Shown here piece by piece: positions 36,445 to 44,102 of a stretch of 47,432 bases of DNA (position 1 is its first letter; every line of letters starts with the position of its first letter). Made by a program: the position numbers and the translations under genes. The notes below the pieces were generated by a model. The model was not told where the DNA came from and searched no databases. It worked only from the letters and a program-made list of their open reading frames with translations. This DNA is from Chloroflexi bacterium UBA4733 (GTDB taxonomy: Bacteria > Chloroflexota > UBA4733): the NCBI GenBank assembly GCA_002404055.1, contig DHIZ01000161.1:1-47432 (forward strand), given 5' to 3'.

Positions 36445-36992
36445 GACTCGTCCCTTTCCATCTCTTCGTAGATGTCCTGGAAGCGTTCCTTGGCACGTCG
36501 GAAGCGTTTGCGCACCGCCTCCGAGCTCACACCCAAAATCGCAGAGGCCTCAGCATAGGACAGAGCCTCCAGCCCGCGGAGCAGTAGTACCGTGCGCTCC
36601 GCCGGCGAGAGATACATCAGGACTCGGCGAATCAGATCACCCTCCTCAATGGCCTGTATCTTGCTGCTCCCCGACCGGTCTTCCACCACACGAAGTGGGA
36701 GCCAGGCGAATCGACGCTGGCGACGCAGGTGATCACGGGCCAGATTCGTGGCAATGCGGTACAGCCAGGGACGCACGAGTAGCCCCGGCTCAGTCTGGCC
36801 GATTGCACGGTACGCCCGAACAAACGTCTCCTGTGTCAGATCGAGCGCCTCCTCCGGATCAGCCACTTGCCGTGTGAGGTAGCTGCTAATTCGTTGCTGG
36901 TACCGCTCTACCAGCAGCGCGAACGCAGGATGATCGCCCGAGCAAGCGAGCATGACCAACTCTGCCTCCTCGTGTTGGCCAGCTATCGCCAT
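36432..36992 (-). CDS. ECF-family RNA polymerase sigma factor
   Basis: ATG 36992 gives 186 residues starting MAIAGQHEEAELVMLACSGD. Region 2: FALLVERYQQRISSYLTRQV, DPEEALDLTQETFVRAYRAI and WLYRIATNLARDHLRRQRRF. Region 4: LSPAERTVLLLRGLEALSYA followed by EASAILGVSSEAVRKRFRRA, a helix-turn-helix. These are diagnostic of extracytoplasmic-function sigma factors. A longer frame upstream consists of the tandem repeat DNA and is unlikely to be translated. The gene lies just downstream (minus strand) of the first Cys-rich cassette, so that cassette is a candidate target. Confidence 0.9.
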   Translation of the reverse strand: MAIAGQHEEAELVMLACSGDHPAFALLVERYQQRISSYLTRQVADPEEALDLTQETFVRAYRAIGQTEPGLLVRPWLYRIATNLARDHLRRQRRFAWLPLRVVEDRSGSSKIQAIEEGDLIRRVLMYLSPAERTVLLLRGLEALSYAEASAILGVSSEAVRKRFRRAKERFQDIYEEMERDESCGR

Positions 36993-36994
36993 CG

Positions 36995-37036
36995 TTCTCA
37001 CACTTCTTACAACGATTCTCACACTTCTTACAACGA
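36995..37036. repeat. Perfect 21-bp tandem duplication at the sigma-factor start
   Basis: The 21-base unit starting ttctcacacttcttacaa occurs at 36995-37015 and again, identical, at 37016-37036, ending two bases before the ATG codon of the sigma gene. It therefore makes up the ribosome-binding region or the 5' leader. A perfect two-unit repeat there is either a recent duplication or paired protein-binding sites. Confidence 0.75.
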
Positions 37037-37355
37037 ATGGAACACACAGAACCGGACATGCACGGGGGCGCGCCGCCACAAATAGCTAGGGGTGAACATC
37101 CGTAGCGACGTTTGCAGGCCGGCTCGGCGGCGAAGGTTCTGGCGGTGCCGAAGTATTCACACGCCACGCCGGATGCTTGTAGACCTCGGCGAGGTGGATC
37201 AAAGCGGCGAACAGCACCCGATTCGTCCGATACCTCATGGGCGACCCGAGCCAGGCTGGACCAACACAGTGACGATGCCATAGCCTCGCGTGAAAGCTCT
37301 GCGGGCCCCACAGGGACTGCTGAGGGAAGCGCGACTGGCATCCATAACGACAGCA

Positions 37356-37395
37356 TTGGGCGTGCTAAGGGCGGTAGCACCCCTAGCACGCCCAA
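37356..37395 (-). terminator. Strong stem-loop after Cys-rich cassette 1
   Basis: TTGGGCGTGCTA (37356-37367) pairs perfectly with TAGCACGCCCAA (37384-37395); after one mismatch GGG/CCC extends the stem. It begins 47 bases past the stop of the Cys-rich gene in the minus direction. No clear U-tract follows. It separates the cassette from the sigma/anti-sigma genes. The rest of 37037-37441 holds no supported gene. Confidence 0.6.
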
Positions 37396-37441
37396 CAGAG
37401 GAGTCTCAGCGGCACTTCTCGGAGACTGAGAGCACGGACCC

Positions 37442-38026
37442 CTAGCAACAGACGCCCGCCGAGCAGGTATTGAAAGTGTCACAGCCGTAGTTGCCGGTCG
37501 GTACCCCCGAGGTGTAGGCAGTCCCGTCACAGCAAGTATACAGGTAGTTGTTGTACTCATAGGTCATGGCACGACCAAGTGAGCAGCAGGTATCTGGACA
37601 GGGATTGCAGCAGCACGGCTGCTGCGTGCAGTCCGCCCAGAAGGGCCCGCTCTGATAGGCTGTAGTAGAGACACAGCACCCATCGTTGTAGCAGGGGTTC
37701 GGCCCGTCATTGGGGCAACCACAACCGCTCTGACTAGTCGGATAGTGCGGTACGGCGGCCTTCGCTGCACCAGGGGGAATGATCGCCTGTCCATCGTGGA
37801 GATGTTGCTTGTTGAACGAGATCGGTAGGACCACGACACCACCATAGGTTGCCTTTACCTGCGGGGCGGCGGCAGCCGCCGCCGCAACTGGTCGCGGCAC
37901 GCCGACGAGGCTGAGGCCGAACGCACCGACTGCGGTCGAGGTTCGGCCAAGTGCTCCCATCATCCCGCGGCGCGAGAGGGAAACAGCGGCGAACTTCGAG
38001 CTGATCATTTGAACTTGCTTATCCAT
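37442..38026 (-). CDS. Tat-exported cysteine-rich protein 1 (18 Cys)
   Basis: 194 residues from ATG 38026 (AAAGGAG nine bases upstream). AVSLSRRGMMGALGRTSTAV with a following hydrophobic stretch is a twin-arginine signal (Arg19-Arg20), ending in an Ala-rich run. A 50-residue Cys-free spacer leads to a C-terminal 90 residues with 18 cysteines: SGCGCPNDGPNPCYNDGCC, DCTQQPCCCNPCPDTCC, YLYTCCDGTAYTSG and GCDTFNTCSAGVCC. The even number and CC/CCC runs suggest a compact disulfide-locked fold. It follows a MauE-like and a MauD-like gene, which in methylamine utilisation mature the disulfide-rich MauA chain. It is not recognisably MauA. Function unknown. Confidence 0.8.
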   Translation of the reverse strand: MDKQVQMISSKFAAVSLSRRGMMGALGRTSTAVGAFGLSLVGVPRPVAAAAAAAPQVKATYGGVVVLPISFNKQHLHDGQAIIPPGAAKAAVPHYPTSQSGCGCPNDGPNPCYNDGCCVSTTAYQSGPFWADCTQQPCCCNPCPDTCCSLGRAMTYEYNNYLYTCCDGTAYTSGVPTGNYGCDTFNTCSAGVCC

Positions 38027-38122
38027 CGAAGCCTTCTCCTTTGAAACATTCCGTGCTTTCCGACCACAACTCACCATTCGCGACCCTCGATGAGCACCTC
38101 CCGTCACTCTAGTCCGATACCA

Positions 38123-38761
38123 TCAAGCCCTACCACTCTCAACCGGTACAGGGCTATTCGTAGAGGGCACGTTGTCACCGAGGCCGCTGGCCACGCGCCA
38201 GAAGAACTCTTTCTTCCCAATCGTGCCACTCGTGACCACGCGATGCTGCTCGTCCAACAGATAGGCAAACGGGGTCCGCGGCACACGGAACCTGTCGAGG
38301 CTCGGCGCCTGCTGATTGAAGTCGTTCCTCGGTTCGTAAAGGATCGGAGCGGTGAGGTGATGCTCCGCCGCGTATTCCTCAGTGGAGATCCGGTCTCCGT
38401 CGCTCACCACGATCACCTTGGTGTGCATGGCTCCTTCGCGGTGCAGGGCCTCGAGTTCCGGACCGATCGCGTTGCAGGGCTCACAGAGCGGGTGCACGAA
38501 GGCGACCAGCACGCGCTGGCCGAAAAGCCGATCCAACGCTACCGGCTCGCCTTGGATGGACACACCGGCAAGATAGGGCGCCTTCGTGCCGGACGGGAAG
38601 GCCTCCGTTGGCACGCTAGCGCCGAGGTGCTGGGGTCTACCGGCCAAGGCTATGTGCAGCAAGCCGACCTGCCGGAATAGCGCAACGACGCCCACACCCT
38701 CAAGCAACACCAACAAGAAGAGCAGGACGAGAGAAGTCAGGACGACCGGAGACAAGGTCAT
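38123..38761 (-). CDS. MauD-like membrane-anchored thioredoxin-fold protein, cassette 1
   Basis: 212 residues. An N-terminal helix (VVLTSLVLLFLLVLLEGVGV) anchors an outside thioredoxin domain: FPSGTKAPYLAGVSIQGEPV, VLVAFVHPLCEPCNAIGPEL with a CxxC active site (CEPC), VIVVSDGDR and the cis-proline region RVPRTPFAYLLDEQHRV. This layout is that of MauD/TlpA-type redoxins. MauD is needed for disulfide formation in the methylamine dehydrogenase light chain. ATG 38761 overlaps the MauE-like stop by four bases (ATGA), and the Cys-rich gene follows after 96 bases. Confidence 0.83.
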   Translation of the reverse strand: MTLSPVVLTSLVLLFLLVLLEGVGVVALFRQVGLLHIALAGRPQHLGASVPTEAFPSGTKAPYLAGVSIQGEPVALDRLFGQRVLVAFVHPLCEPCNAIGPELEALHREGAMHTKVIVVSDGDRISTEEYAAEHHLTAPILYEPRNDFNQQAPSLDRFRVPRTPFAYLLDEQHRVVTSGTIGKKEFFWRVASGLGDNVPSTNSPVPVESGRA

Positions 38762-39345
38762 TTCTCCTGAAAGCTAGGCGCCAGCGTGCGACTGGGCAAA
38801 AATCGTCGGGGAGCTTGATCGAGCAACCTCGGCAGGTAGAGGAGGCCAAGGGTGGTCGAATAGGCCAACCCCAGGACGATCGAGAGCACGGACGGGACTA
38901 CGCCACTGGGCGGCCAGGCCGTGGCAACGAGGCCACCCGTAACAGTGGCGTACCACGTCAAGACGGCGGCGGGCAGGAGCAGCAACAGATCCACTGCCAG
39001 TGTGCGGACGCTGATGCGCATATGCAGCCCACTCCCGAAGCAGTGGCAATCGAGGTCCCGACTGCGGCGCAGGTTGACGCCGACCCCAATCGCGAAGCTC
39101 AGGAGGAGCAGTCCGGCCAGCAGGGCTCCGGCACCGACCATGGAACCGCTCAGCAGTATGGCTGCAGCGACGATTTCCGCGGGGGCGACCATTGCCGCGT
39201 AGAGTGCTACCAGCGCGCGTGGGAGGATACGGTAGTGGTAGACGACCCTGCGGAAACCCCGCTGGTCACGTAGCTTGAGGAGCCCAGCTATACCAAGCCA
39301 CAACGCGAGGACGAGTCGGCAGGCTGCCGCCAATTCTGCCATCAT
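38758..39345 (-). CDS. MauE-like membrane redox protein, cassette 1
   Basis: 195 residues with about five membrane segments. GIAGLLKLRDQRGFRRVVYH, YRILPRALVALYAAMVAPAE, LLLSFAIGVGVNLRRSRDLD and the CxCF motif in DCHCFG are the marks of the MauE/DoxX-like redox-associated family. MauE proteins are thought to supply oxidising equivalents through the membrane, in the manner of DsbB, to a partner such as MauD. Directly upstream is a 34-residue copy of the start of the other MauE, 10 bases away. Confidence 0.82.
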   Translation of the reverse strand: MMAELAAACRLVLALWLGIAGLLKLRDQRGFRRVVYHYRILPRALVALYAAMVAPAEIVAAAILLSGSMVGAGALLAGLLLLSFAIGVGVNLRRSRDLDCHCFGSGLHMRISVRTLAVDLLLLLPAAVLTWYATVTGGLVATAWPPSGVVPSVLSIVLGLAYSTTLGLLYLPRLLDQAPRRFLPSRTLAPSFQEK

Positions 39346-39354
39346 CGCTAATCC

Positions 39355-39459
39355 CTACCCGAGCGCCCGTCGCCAGGGCCGATCCACGTAGCCGAGAAAG
39401 ATCAGCCCCAGCGTCAGCCGGAGCGTGAGCGATACTTGAACCAGCGTCTGCACGGCCAT
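39355..39459 (-). pseudogene. Truncated duplicate of the MauE 2 N-terminus
   Basis: A 34-codon frame reads MAVQTLVQVSLTLRLTLGLI followed by an unrelated end and TAG. The first 21 codons match the start of the MauE-like gene at 42895-43470 (MAAQTLVQVSLVLRLTLGLI) almost exactly. The DNA upstream of both is nearly identical. The copy stops where the duplicated block ends (about 39401). It may be a mere by-product of the duplication or may now be a short leader peptide whose translation feeds the true MauE gene. Confidence 0.7.
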
Positions 39460-39559
39460 AGCGATCCTCCGCTACGTACAGGCTAACGCTGCCAGTATGA
39501 CCGGCTGGCCGTCATAATGCAGTGACGCCGAGGGGGTTAAGCGTCACTTTTTCATGACG
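39401..39559 (-). promoter_or_regulatory. Duplicated regulatory module in front of cassette 1
   Basis: 159 bases nearly identical to 43412-43571. It includes the MauE-start copy and about 100 bases upstream of it. Shared words are agtatgaccggctggccgtc, ataatgcagtgacgccga and actttttcatgacg. An imperfect palindrome ATGACcGgCtGgCcGTCAT and several TGACG boxes in both orientations look like regulator sites. I cannot name the regulator; the winged-helix protein next to the other copy is a candidate. Confidence 0.7.
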
Positions 39560-39634
39560 GTGGCGCTGCGATCTGTTCGCCGCCGTACCTTCTCTGCTTC
39601 TATCGCAGCGAGGACACAGTCGTCACGCCGTCCG

Positions 39635-40981
39635 TCACCCGGCGGCGCGCCCCGCCAGCAGCGCGTTGATCGCGTCGGACGCCGCCTGGCACGCCTCCGT
39701 TGCCGTCGCGTTGCCCGTACGGAGCGGCGTCTCCAGCTTGGCGGCGATGGCCGAGCTCACCGCCGGGTCCAGCGGGCTGGAGCGGGCATACGTGGCGGCC
39801 TGCACCACCGCTGTCGCCTCCGCCGGATCCAAGGTCAGCCCAGCCTTGGACGGATCGGCTTGCTTGGCCAGGGAGCGTAGCGGCGGGAGGTAGCTGCCAC
39901 GCTGCAGCTCTGTCGCCAGCGCTACCATGGCGGCGAAGTCGGCTGGCGGGTCGGCGGCGCGGCTGGTCATAGCGAGCAGACTATTGAGTTGGAGGGTAGT
40001 CGCCTGGGCGACACCGCGGAACGGCTCGGCGTAGCGGAAGGGCCGTGTGGACGGCAGGCTGAAGAAGCTGCTCGCGAACTGGAGGGCGATCCGGGCGCCG
40101 TTGTAGTTCATCTGGGCGGGGTTAAAGCCGAACGCCTGCCCCGCTCCGCCCGGCGCCGGCGCCACGACCTTGTGCCTGGTGAATAGGTCGCCGTAGAAAC
40201 TCGCTGCCTGCACCGCCGCTGGGTCGGTCAGCGTGCAGCGCTTGCCATCCCGACTGAGGACCTCCGCCCCGTTCTGCCAGAGGAAGACGAGCAGACCGGG
40301 GACGCCGTAGGGGGCGAAGGCGTACTGGTGGGGCGGCGCCGTGAGCGTGAGGCACGCCTCGAGCAGGCGCTTCCAGTCCCATGTGCCATCGGGCGGCGGC
40401 AGCTTCGCCTCCGCAAACAGGGTCGGGTCGTACTGGAGGATGCCGGGGGTGATACTCAGGGGCAGGCCGTAGGTCTTGCCCTCGACCTGACCGGCGGCCA
40501 GGGCACCCGGGAAGTAGTCCGCGCGCGACACCAGGGACGTGGTCAGCAGGAGATCGTCGATCGGCCGCAGCAACTGGCGCCGCGCCACCTCCTGGACCAC
40601 GTAGCTATTCCCCAAGGCGACCAGGTCTGGAACGGTTCCAGCAGTGGCGGCCGTGCCAGCGAGCGCCCCGCTCAGCGCCGGCACCTCTCCGGGCGTATAG
40701 GGCTGGCCGGGAGCGCCCGAGGCACCGGGAGGCACGGCGATCCAGACCAAGCGCGGGTCGAGGTTGGCCGCATGGGTTCCGACAACGCTGTCTAGCGCCT
40801 GCTGCAAGAGGATGGTGAGGTGCTCGCTGGGACCGTTAGCGACCGCGTTGTACAGCCCCGCCACCCGCACCTTCGGCAGGGACGGCGCGGCGCCGGGAAA
40901 GGCCGGGAGCGCGGCGCAACCCGCCAGGACCAGCGCGCCCCCACCGACGGCGCCGCCGAACGCCCGCCGCGACACCGCCAT
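39635..40981 (-). CDS. Solute-binding lipoprotein of cassette 2
   Basis: ATG 40981 has GGAAGGG upstream and opens MAVSRRAFGGAVGGGALVLAGC, a twin-arginine signal running into a lipobox. The body is a family-1 binding fold: KVRVAGLYNAVANGPSEHLT, DLVALGNSYVVQEVARRQLL, YFPGALAAGQVEGKTYGLPL, SITPGILQYDPTLFAEAKLP and AFGFNPAQMNYNGARIALQF. No transporter permease is nearby. It is the last gene of the unit MauE-MauD-Cys-rich-zinc ribbon protein. It probably shares its job with them rather than feeding an importer, which is inference. Confidence 0.8.
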   Translation of the reverse strand: MAVSRRAFGGAVGGGALVLAGCAALPAFPGAAPSLPKVRVAGLYNAVANGPSEHLTILLQQALDSVVGTHAANLDPRLVWIAVPPGASGAPGQPYTPGEVPALSGALAGTAATAGTVPDLVALGNSYVVQEVARRQLLRPIDDLLLTTSLVSRADYFPGALAAGQVEGKTYGLPLSITPGILQYDPTLFAEAKLPPPDGTWDWKRLLEACLTLTAPPHQYAFAPYGVPGLLVFLWQNGAEVLSRDGKRCTLTDPAAVQAASFYGDLFTRHKVVAPAPGGAGQAFGFNPAQMNYNGARIALQFASSFFSLPSTRPFRYAEPFRGVAQATTLQLNSLLAMTSRAADPPADFAAMVALATELQRGSYLPPLRSLAKQADPSKAGLTLDPAEATAVVQAATYARSSPLDPAVSSAIAAKLETPLRTGNATATEACQAASDAINALLAGRAAG

Positions 40982-41117
40982 GGCAACCCTTCCCGCCACG
41001 CACCGTTACCGGGCGGCAATCGCGCCGGCCGCACCGCCGCTCCACGTCGGCGCTCAGCCGCAGTCGTCGTGATCGACGCTCTGGATGGCGATGCCGACTC
41101 TGCTCTGATTGGCCGCT

Positions 41118-41894
41118 TCAAATGCTGGCATTCAGGCGGAGCGTATCCCCGTCAACGCCGGCATGCAAGCGTGCTGGCGGCACTCCGTTCCGCATCTCTG
41201 CCACGCCGGTGGCGGTGATGTACACGGCATAGCTGCCGACATAGCCGCCGGGCGCGGTCCCGAAGTCGACGGCGATGACAAAGTCGCCCTCCTTGCCGGC
41301 GCCGACCCCGAAGGGACCGATAGCGCTGTCCCGCCGTGGCTGGTGGTCCCTTCCCTGCCCGCTGAGGCCGCCCACCAGGCAGACCAACTCGTCGGGCCGA
41401 AAACCCGTCCCGCGCAACTCCACCGTCAGGCGGCCCGGCCGGACGGTCGAACCGACCACCCCCAGCGTGGCGGGGTGCAGCGGCCTGATCACGGGCGACG
41501 GCGTGACGATATGCCCCGCAGGCGTCCCGGCCGCGAGGTCCGGGTGCTCAAGGCCCAGCCCGACCCCAGCACAAGCGAGGCTCGCATCGGAGGCGGCGCC
41601 GCCCAGCGTTTGTTGGATGCGACTGAACGCACCTACCATAACCGCGATGATGACCAGCCCAGCAACCGCCGCCGGCAAGACCCGGCGCAGCCGGGAGGGC
41701 AGCGAACGCAACTGGCGAGCGCGCTGGAGTTCCGCAAGACAGTGGGCGCAGAGGAGCGACCGCCGCAAGTGCTGCAGGCAAGCCAAACAGAACGGCTTGC
41801 CGCAGCGGTCGCAGCGCTGCGGCGCCACGGTGGCAAGGTGGACGCTGCACCATTTTCTACCGTCCGACGCTCGGCGAGATCGCTCCTCGGTCAT
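41118..41894 (-). CDS. Zinc-ribbon/B-box-like membrane protein with outer beta domain
   Basis: 258 residues. The N-terminus KWCSVHLATVAPQRCDRCGK then PFCLACLQHLRRSLLCAHCL has Cys/His spacing like a B-box zinc finger, on the inner side. VLPAAVAGLVIIAVMVGAFS spans the membrane. The outer part ends with a beta-rich domain (GSTVRPGRLTVELRGTGFRP, DFVIAVDFGTAPGGYVGSYA, VYITATGVAEMRNGV). It sits between the Cys-rich gene and the binding lipoprotein. It may be a membrane scaffold or sensor; I know no named family for the full layout. Confidence 0.68.
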   Translation of the reverse strand: MTEERSRRASDGRKWCSVHLATVAPQRCDRCGKPFCLACLQHLRRSLLCAHCLAELQRARQLRSLPSRLRRVLPAAVAGLVIIAVMVGAFSRIQQTLGGAASDASLACAGVGLGLEHPDLAAGTPAGHIVTPSPVIRPLHPATLGVVGSTVRPGRLTVELRGTGFRPDELVCLVGGLSGQGRDHQPRRDSAIGPFGVGAGKEGDFVIAVDFGTAPGGYVGSYAVYITATGVAEMRNGVPPARLHAGVDGDTLRLNASI

Positions 41895-41940
41895 CCGGGG
41901 CTACCGCCGCTGCAGCTCAGGCGAGCCAGGCGTACCTGTT

Positions 41941-42252
41941 TTAGCAACCGAAGCAGTAGCAGACGCCATCCTGCTGCGACCAGTACGCATGGTAGCAGTT
42001 CGAGAGCGGGGAAAACGTGCAGCAACAGGGGTTAGCCAGCGTGCCGTCGCAATTATAGCCGGTGCAGCAGGTCTGCACGCCGTCGCAGGCGCAGCCGCTG
42101 CTGCAGTCACCGCCGATGCATGCAAAAGCTACCCCGTGTCCGAGTAGCAGGCTTGCACTACCGCCTGCGGTCACGGCCACCCCAAGGCGACCAGCCTTCC
42201 CAAAGAGCGACCGGCGAGATACGGCACTAACACCCTTCCAAAGACCATCCAT
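41941..42252 (-). CDS. Tat-exported cysteine-rich protein 2 (14 Cys)
   Basis: 103 residues from ATG 42252 (GGAGG seven bases upstream). VSAVSRRSLFGKAGRLGVAV is a clean twin-arginine signal, with a peptidase site likely after VAFA. The mature 59 residues contain 14 cysteines: CIGGDCSSGCACDGVQTCC, YNCDG, NPCCCTFSPLSNCYHAYW and DGVCYCFGC. This is about one cysteine in four. Tat export would pass a folded protein, so either folding precedes export or disulfides form outside through the MauE/MauD-like pair encoded directly upstream. It also has a single Trp. Not MauA by sequence. Function unknown. Confidence 0.8.
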   Translation of the reverse strand: MDGLWKGVSAVSRRSLFGKAGRLGVAVTAGGSASLLLGHGVAFACIGGDCSSGCACDGVQTCCTGYNCDGTLANPCCCTFSPLSNCYHAYWSQQDGVCYCFGC

Positions 42253-42310
42253 AGCAATGCCTCCGATCAATTGTTCTCGTCACACGTGGTTTGACGACTG
42301 TGGTTACACG

Positions 42311-42859
42311 CTAGGCTTTTTCCCGAACCACCTCCTCTCCTGCAGATACCGGTTGCTGCACCACCTGGCTGATCCAAGCGACGTTCGGGGCAACCTTTTG
42401 GTCGAAGAGCCGATCGCCGACGACTGCGAGGACGGTTGGCATCGCCTTGACGCTCAGCTCGCGGCTCCAGCGACCCCCCTTGTCGTAGACTGCTTGCGCG
42501 CACGCTGGAAGTGGCAGCGTGGTTTCGTCAGCATCGCCAGCGCCTCCGAGGACCGTGACGAGAGTCCAGTCCCCGAGATCCATGTCCCGAATGGTCCTGC
42601 AGAAGTCCTCGCATCCGCTACACCCGCGGCTCAGAAGGAAGGCCACCAATGCACGCGGAGGCAGCGCGTCGCCCAGATTGGCAGGTAGGCGCTCACCCTT
42701 GTGAAGACGCGACGGCGTCGGGGACATGGGTTCTAATCGTTGCTGGAGACCACCAATCTGATGGAATGCTCCCAAGACGAGCACGCCAACGAACAGGAGT
42801 ACTACCCACTGAGCTGCAAACAAGGCGTAAAACAACGTTAGGTTCGATACGGGCAACAC
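42311..42859 (-). CDS. MauD-like membrane-anchored redoxin, cassette 2
   Basis: 182 residues from GTG 42859 (AAAGGA upstream; an in-frame GTG at 42886 is the alternative). LTLFYALFAAQWVVLLFVGV is the anchor. The outer thioredoxin-like part has LVAFLLSRGCSGCEDFCRTI with CSGC as the active site, and the cis-proline segment VKAMPTVLAVVGDRLFDQ. It is shorter and more diverged than the cassette 1 copy but occupies the same place between MauE and the Cys-rich gene. Expected to oxidise or isomerise disulfides outside the membrane. Confidence 0.78.
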   Translation of the reverse strand: MLPVSNLTLFYALFAAQWVVLLFVGVLVLGAFHQIGGLQQRLEPMSPTPSRLHKGERLPANLGDALPPRALVAFLLSRGCSGCEDFCRTIRDMDLGDWTLVTVLGGAGDADETTLPLPACAQAVYDKGGRWSRELSVKAMPTVLAVVGDRLFDQKVAPNVAWISQVVQQPVSAGEEVVREKA

Positions 42860-42894
42860 CGTGTCCTTTCTACTGGGGCGGTCCACGCGGAACC

Positions 42895-43470
42895 TCAGCC
42901 CTCCGCGCCGCGCTGGCCAGCGAGGCGCACCAGAACATCGAGACCCTCGGCGACAAGCACATACGTGAACGCAAGGCCAGCGGCCAGGACAAACGCTAGT
43001 GCGACAAAGCCGGGATCGTACTGGAACCAGGGACGCACACCCCGGCGACCGGTCGCGACCGTCTCAAGCAGCCTCAGCGCCAGAAGTAGGAGGGCCACGT
43101 CACGTCCGAGCGTGTGCCAGCCAACACGGCTATGTCGCCGAGCCGAGCCGAAGCAATGGCAGTCGATGTCCCGTCCCTGCACCGTCACGGCCACGGTGGC
43201 GATGGAGAAGCTGGCTAGCAACAAGACCGCGAGACTGATCGCAACAACCAAGCCGACGCCGCTGAGCAACAGCAGCGCCGTGCCTAACTCAGCGAACGGC
43301 AGCAACCGACCATACAGTCGCGCCAGCGGGCGCGGCAAGACGCCGTACTCCAATACGCCCTGCACAAAGGCGGATACATCCCGCAGTTTGGTGAGGGCGG
43401 AAATCATGAAAATCAACCCGAGCGTCAGCCGGAGCACGAGCGATACTTGAACCAGCGTCTGCGCGGCCAT
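42895..43470 (-). CDS. MauE-like membrane redox protein, cassette 2
   Basis: 191 residues from ATG 43470, which has GAGG six bases upstream; a longer frame runs into the regulatory module. LRLTLGLIFMISALTKLRDV, EYGVLPRPLARLYGRLLPFA, LLASFSIATVAVTVQGRDID and the DCHCFG motif identify the MauE/DoxX-like family, with a C-terminal helix GFVALAFVLAAGLAFTYVLV. Paralogue of the cassette 1 protein. First gene of the unit MauE-MauD-Cys-rich-zinc ribbon-binding lipoprotein. Confidence 0.83.
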   Translation of the reverse strand: MAAQTLVQVSLVLRLTLGLIFMISALTKLRDVSAFVQGVLEYGVLPRPLARLYGRLLPFAELGTALLLLSGVGLVVAISLAVLLLASFSIATVAVTVQGRDIDCHCFGSARRHSRVGWHTLGRDVALLLLALRLLETVATGRRGVRPWFQYDPGFVALAFVLAAGLAFTYVLVAEGLDVLVRLAGQRGAEG

Positions 43471-43571
43471 AACGATCCTCACGCTATGTACAGGGTGACG
43501 CTGCCAGTATGACCGGCTGGCCGTCATAATGCAGTGACGCCGAAGGGGCGCACCATCACTTTTTCATGACG
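43412..43571 (-). promoter_or_regulatory. Duplicated regulatory module in front of cassette 2
   Basis: Counterpart of 39401-39559. The part upstream of the MauE start (43471-43571) carries TGACG boxes at about 43496 and 43537, the imperfect palindrome at about 43509-43527 and catgacg near 43565. Preservation of the non-coding part as well as the first codons shows the block was copied as a unit. It lies seven bases beyond the stop of the winged-helix regulator. Confidence 0.7.
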
Positions 43572-43577
43572 CCGCCG

Positions 43578-44099
43578 CTATTCCCGTTGGTCCAGCAGGA
43601 GGAAGTAGCCACGAGTGGGATCCTGGCCCAGCAGCGACGCTTGGCCCAGTTCTTCCAACTTGAGCCGGAGCTGCTGCACCAGGTTGCGGATGACGCCCTC
43701 TGACGTGCCCAGCCGCAGCGCCAGCTCTTTGGCAAACAGTCCTCCACCACTGCTGCTGGCATAGAGCGTCCGCAACAGCCGGGCTTCCTGTTGGGTGAGA
43801 CCCAGCCTTCTGCCGTCCGATCTTAGACATTCTTCGATGAGGTCGAATATCAGCGCGCCGAGCGACAAGCTCGTCGTAGGCTGCTGCACCCAGCGCTGCA
43901 CCTTGAGGGCGAGCGCCCGCAGCGCCAGCTCCTCCTCACTGGCGGCGTCCCTGGCGCCATGCTCCAGCATGGCAAGATAGATCGCCAACTGGAGCGCCGC
44001 CGGACGGATCACGAAGACCGCCGCCCCACGTTCTGCCAGCCGGCGTAGCGTCGCCACCGCCGACCCATCCCAGCGCTCCGTCTCGAAGAGCACCACCAA
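43578..44099 (-). CDS. Winged-helix (OmpR-type effector) regulator, probably 5'-truncated
   Basis: 173 residues. The C-terminal half (RRLGLTQQEARLLRTLYASS, GLFAKELALRLGTSEGVIRN, LVQQLRLKLEELGQASLLGQ, DPTRGYFLL) is a transcriptional-regulator C-terminal winged helix. The N-terminal part (VVLFETERWDGSAVATLRRL, AERGAAVFVIRP) looks like the last strands of a receiver-like or CheY-like domain that has lost its beginning. Four bases upstream of the first codon lies the end of a probable MITE, so the insertion likely removed the 5' part. Its location beside the regulatory module suggests it once, or still, controls the cassettes. Confidence 0.65.
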   Translation of the reverse strand: MVVLFETERWDGSAVATLRRLAERGAAVFVIRPAALQLAIYLAMLEHGARDAASEEELALRALALKVQRWVQQPTTSLSLGALIFDLIEECLRSDGRRLGLTQQEARLLRTLYASSSGGGLFAKELALRLGTSEGVIRNLVQQLRLKLEELGQASLLGQDPTRGYFLLLDQRE

Positions 44100-44102
44100 T
44101 CC

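Noticed and set aside
36886..37560. Minus-strand frame with repeated RCKKCEN sequence across the 21-bp tandem repeat
   Set aside because: The CxxC look comes from translating the tandem repeat in a chance frame. It overlaps the sigma gene in another frame and has no ribosome site.
37442..42252. Identification of the Cys-rich proteins as methylamine dehydrogenase light chain (MauA)
   Set aside because: Cysteine spacing and length do not match MauA, tryptophan positions for the TTQ cofactor are not evident, and no heavy-chain gene is present.
37442..42252. Identification of the Cys-rich proteins as metallothioneins
   Set aside because: They carry Tat signals and follow disulfide-forming enzymes, which fits oxidised exported proteins better than cytosolic metal-thiolate proteins. 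It cannot be fully excluded.
43578..44099. Complete two-component response regulator
   Set aside because: No receiver-domain aspartate or first strands are present; the frame begins at the edge of the inserted element.
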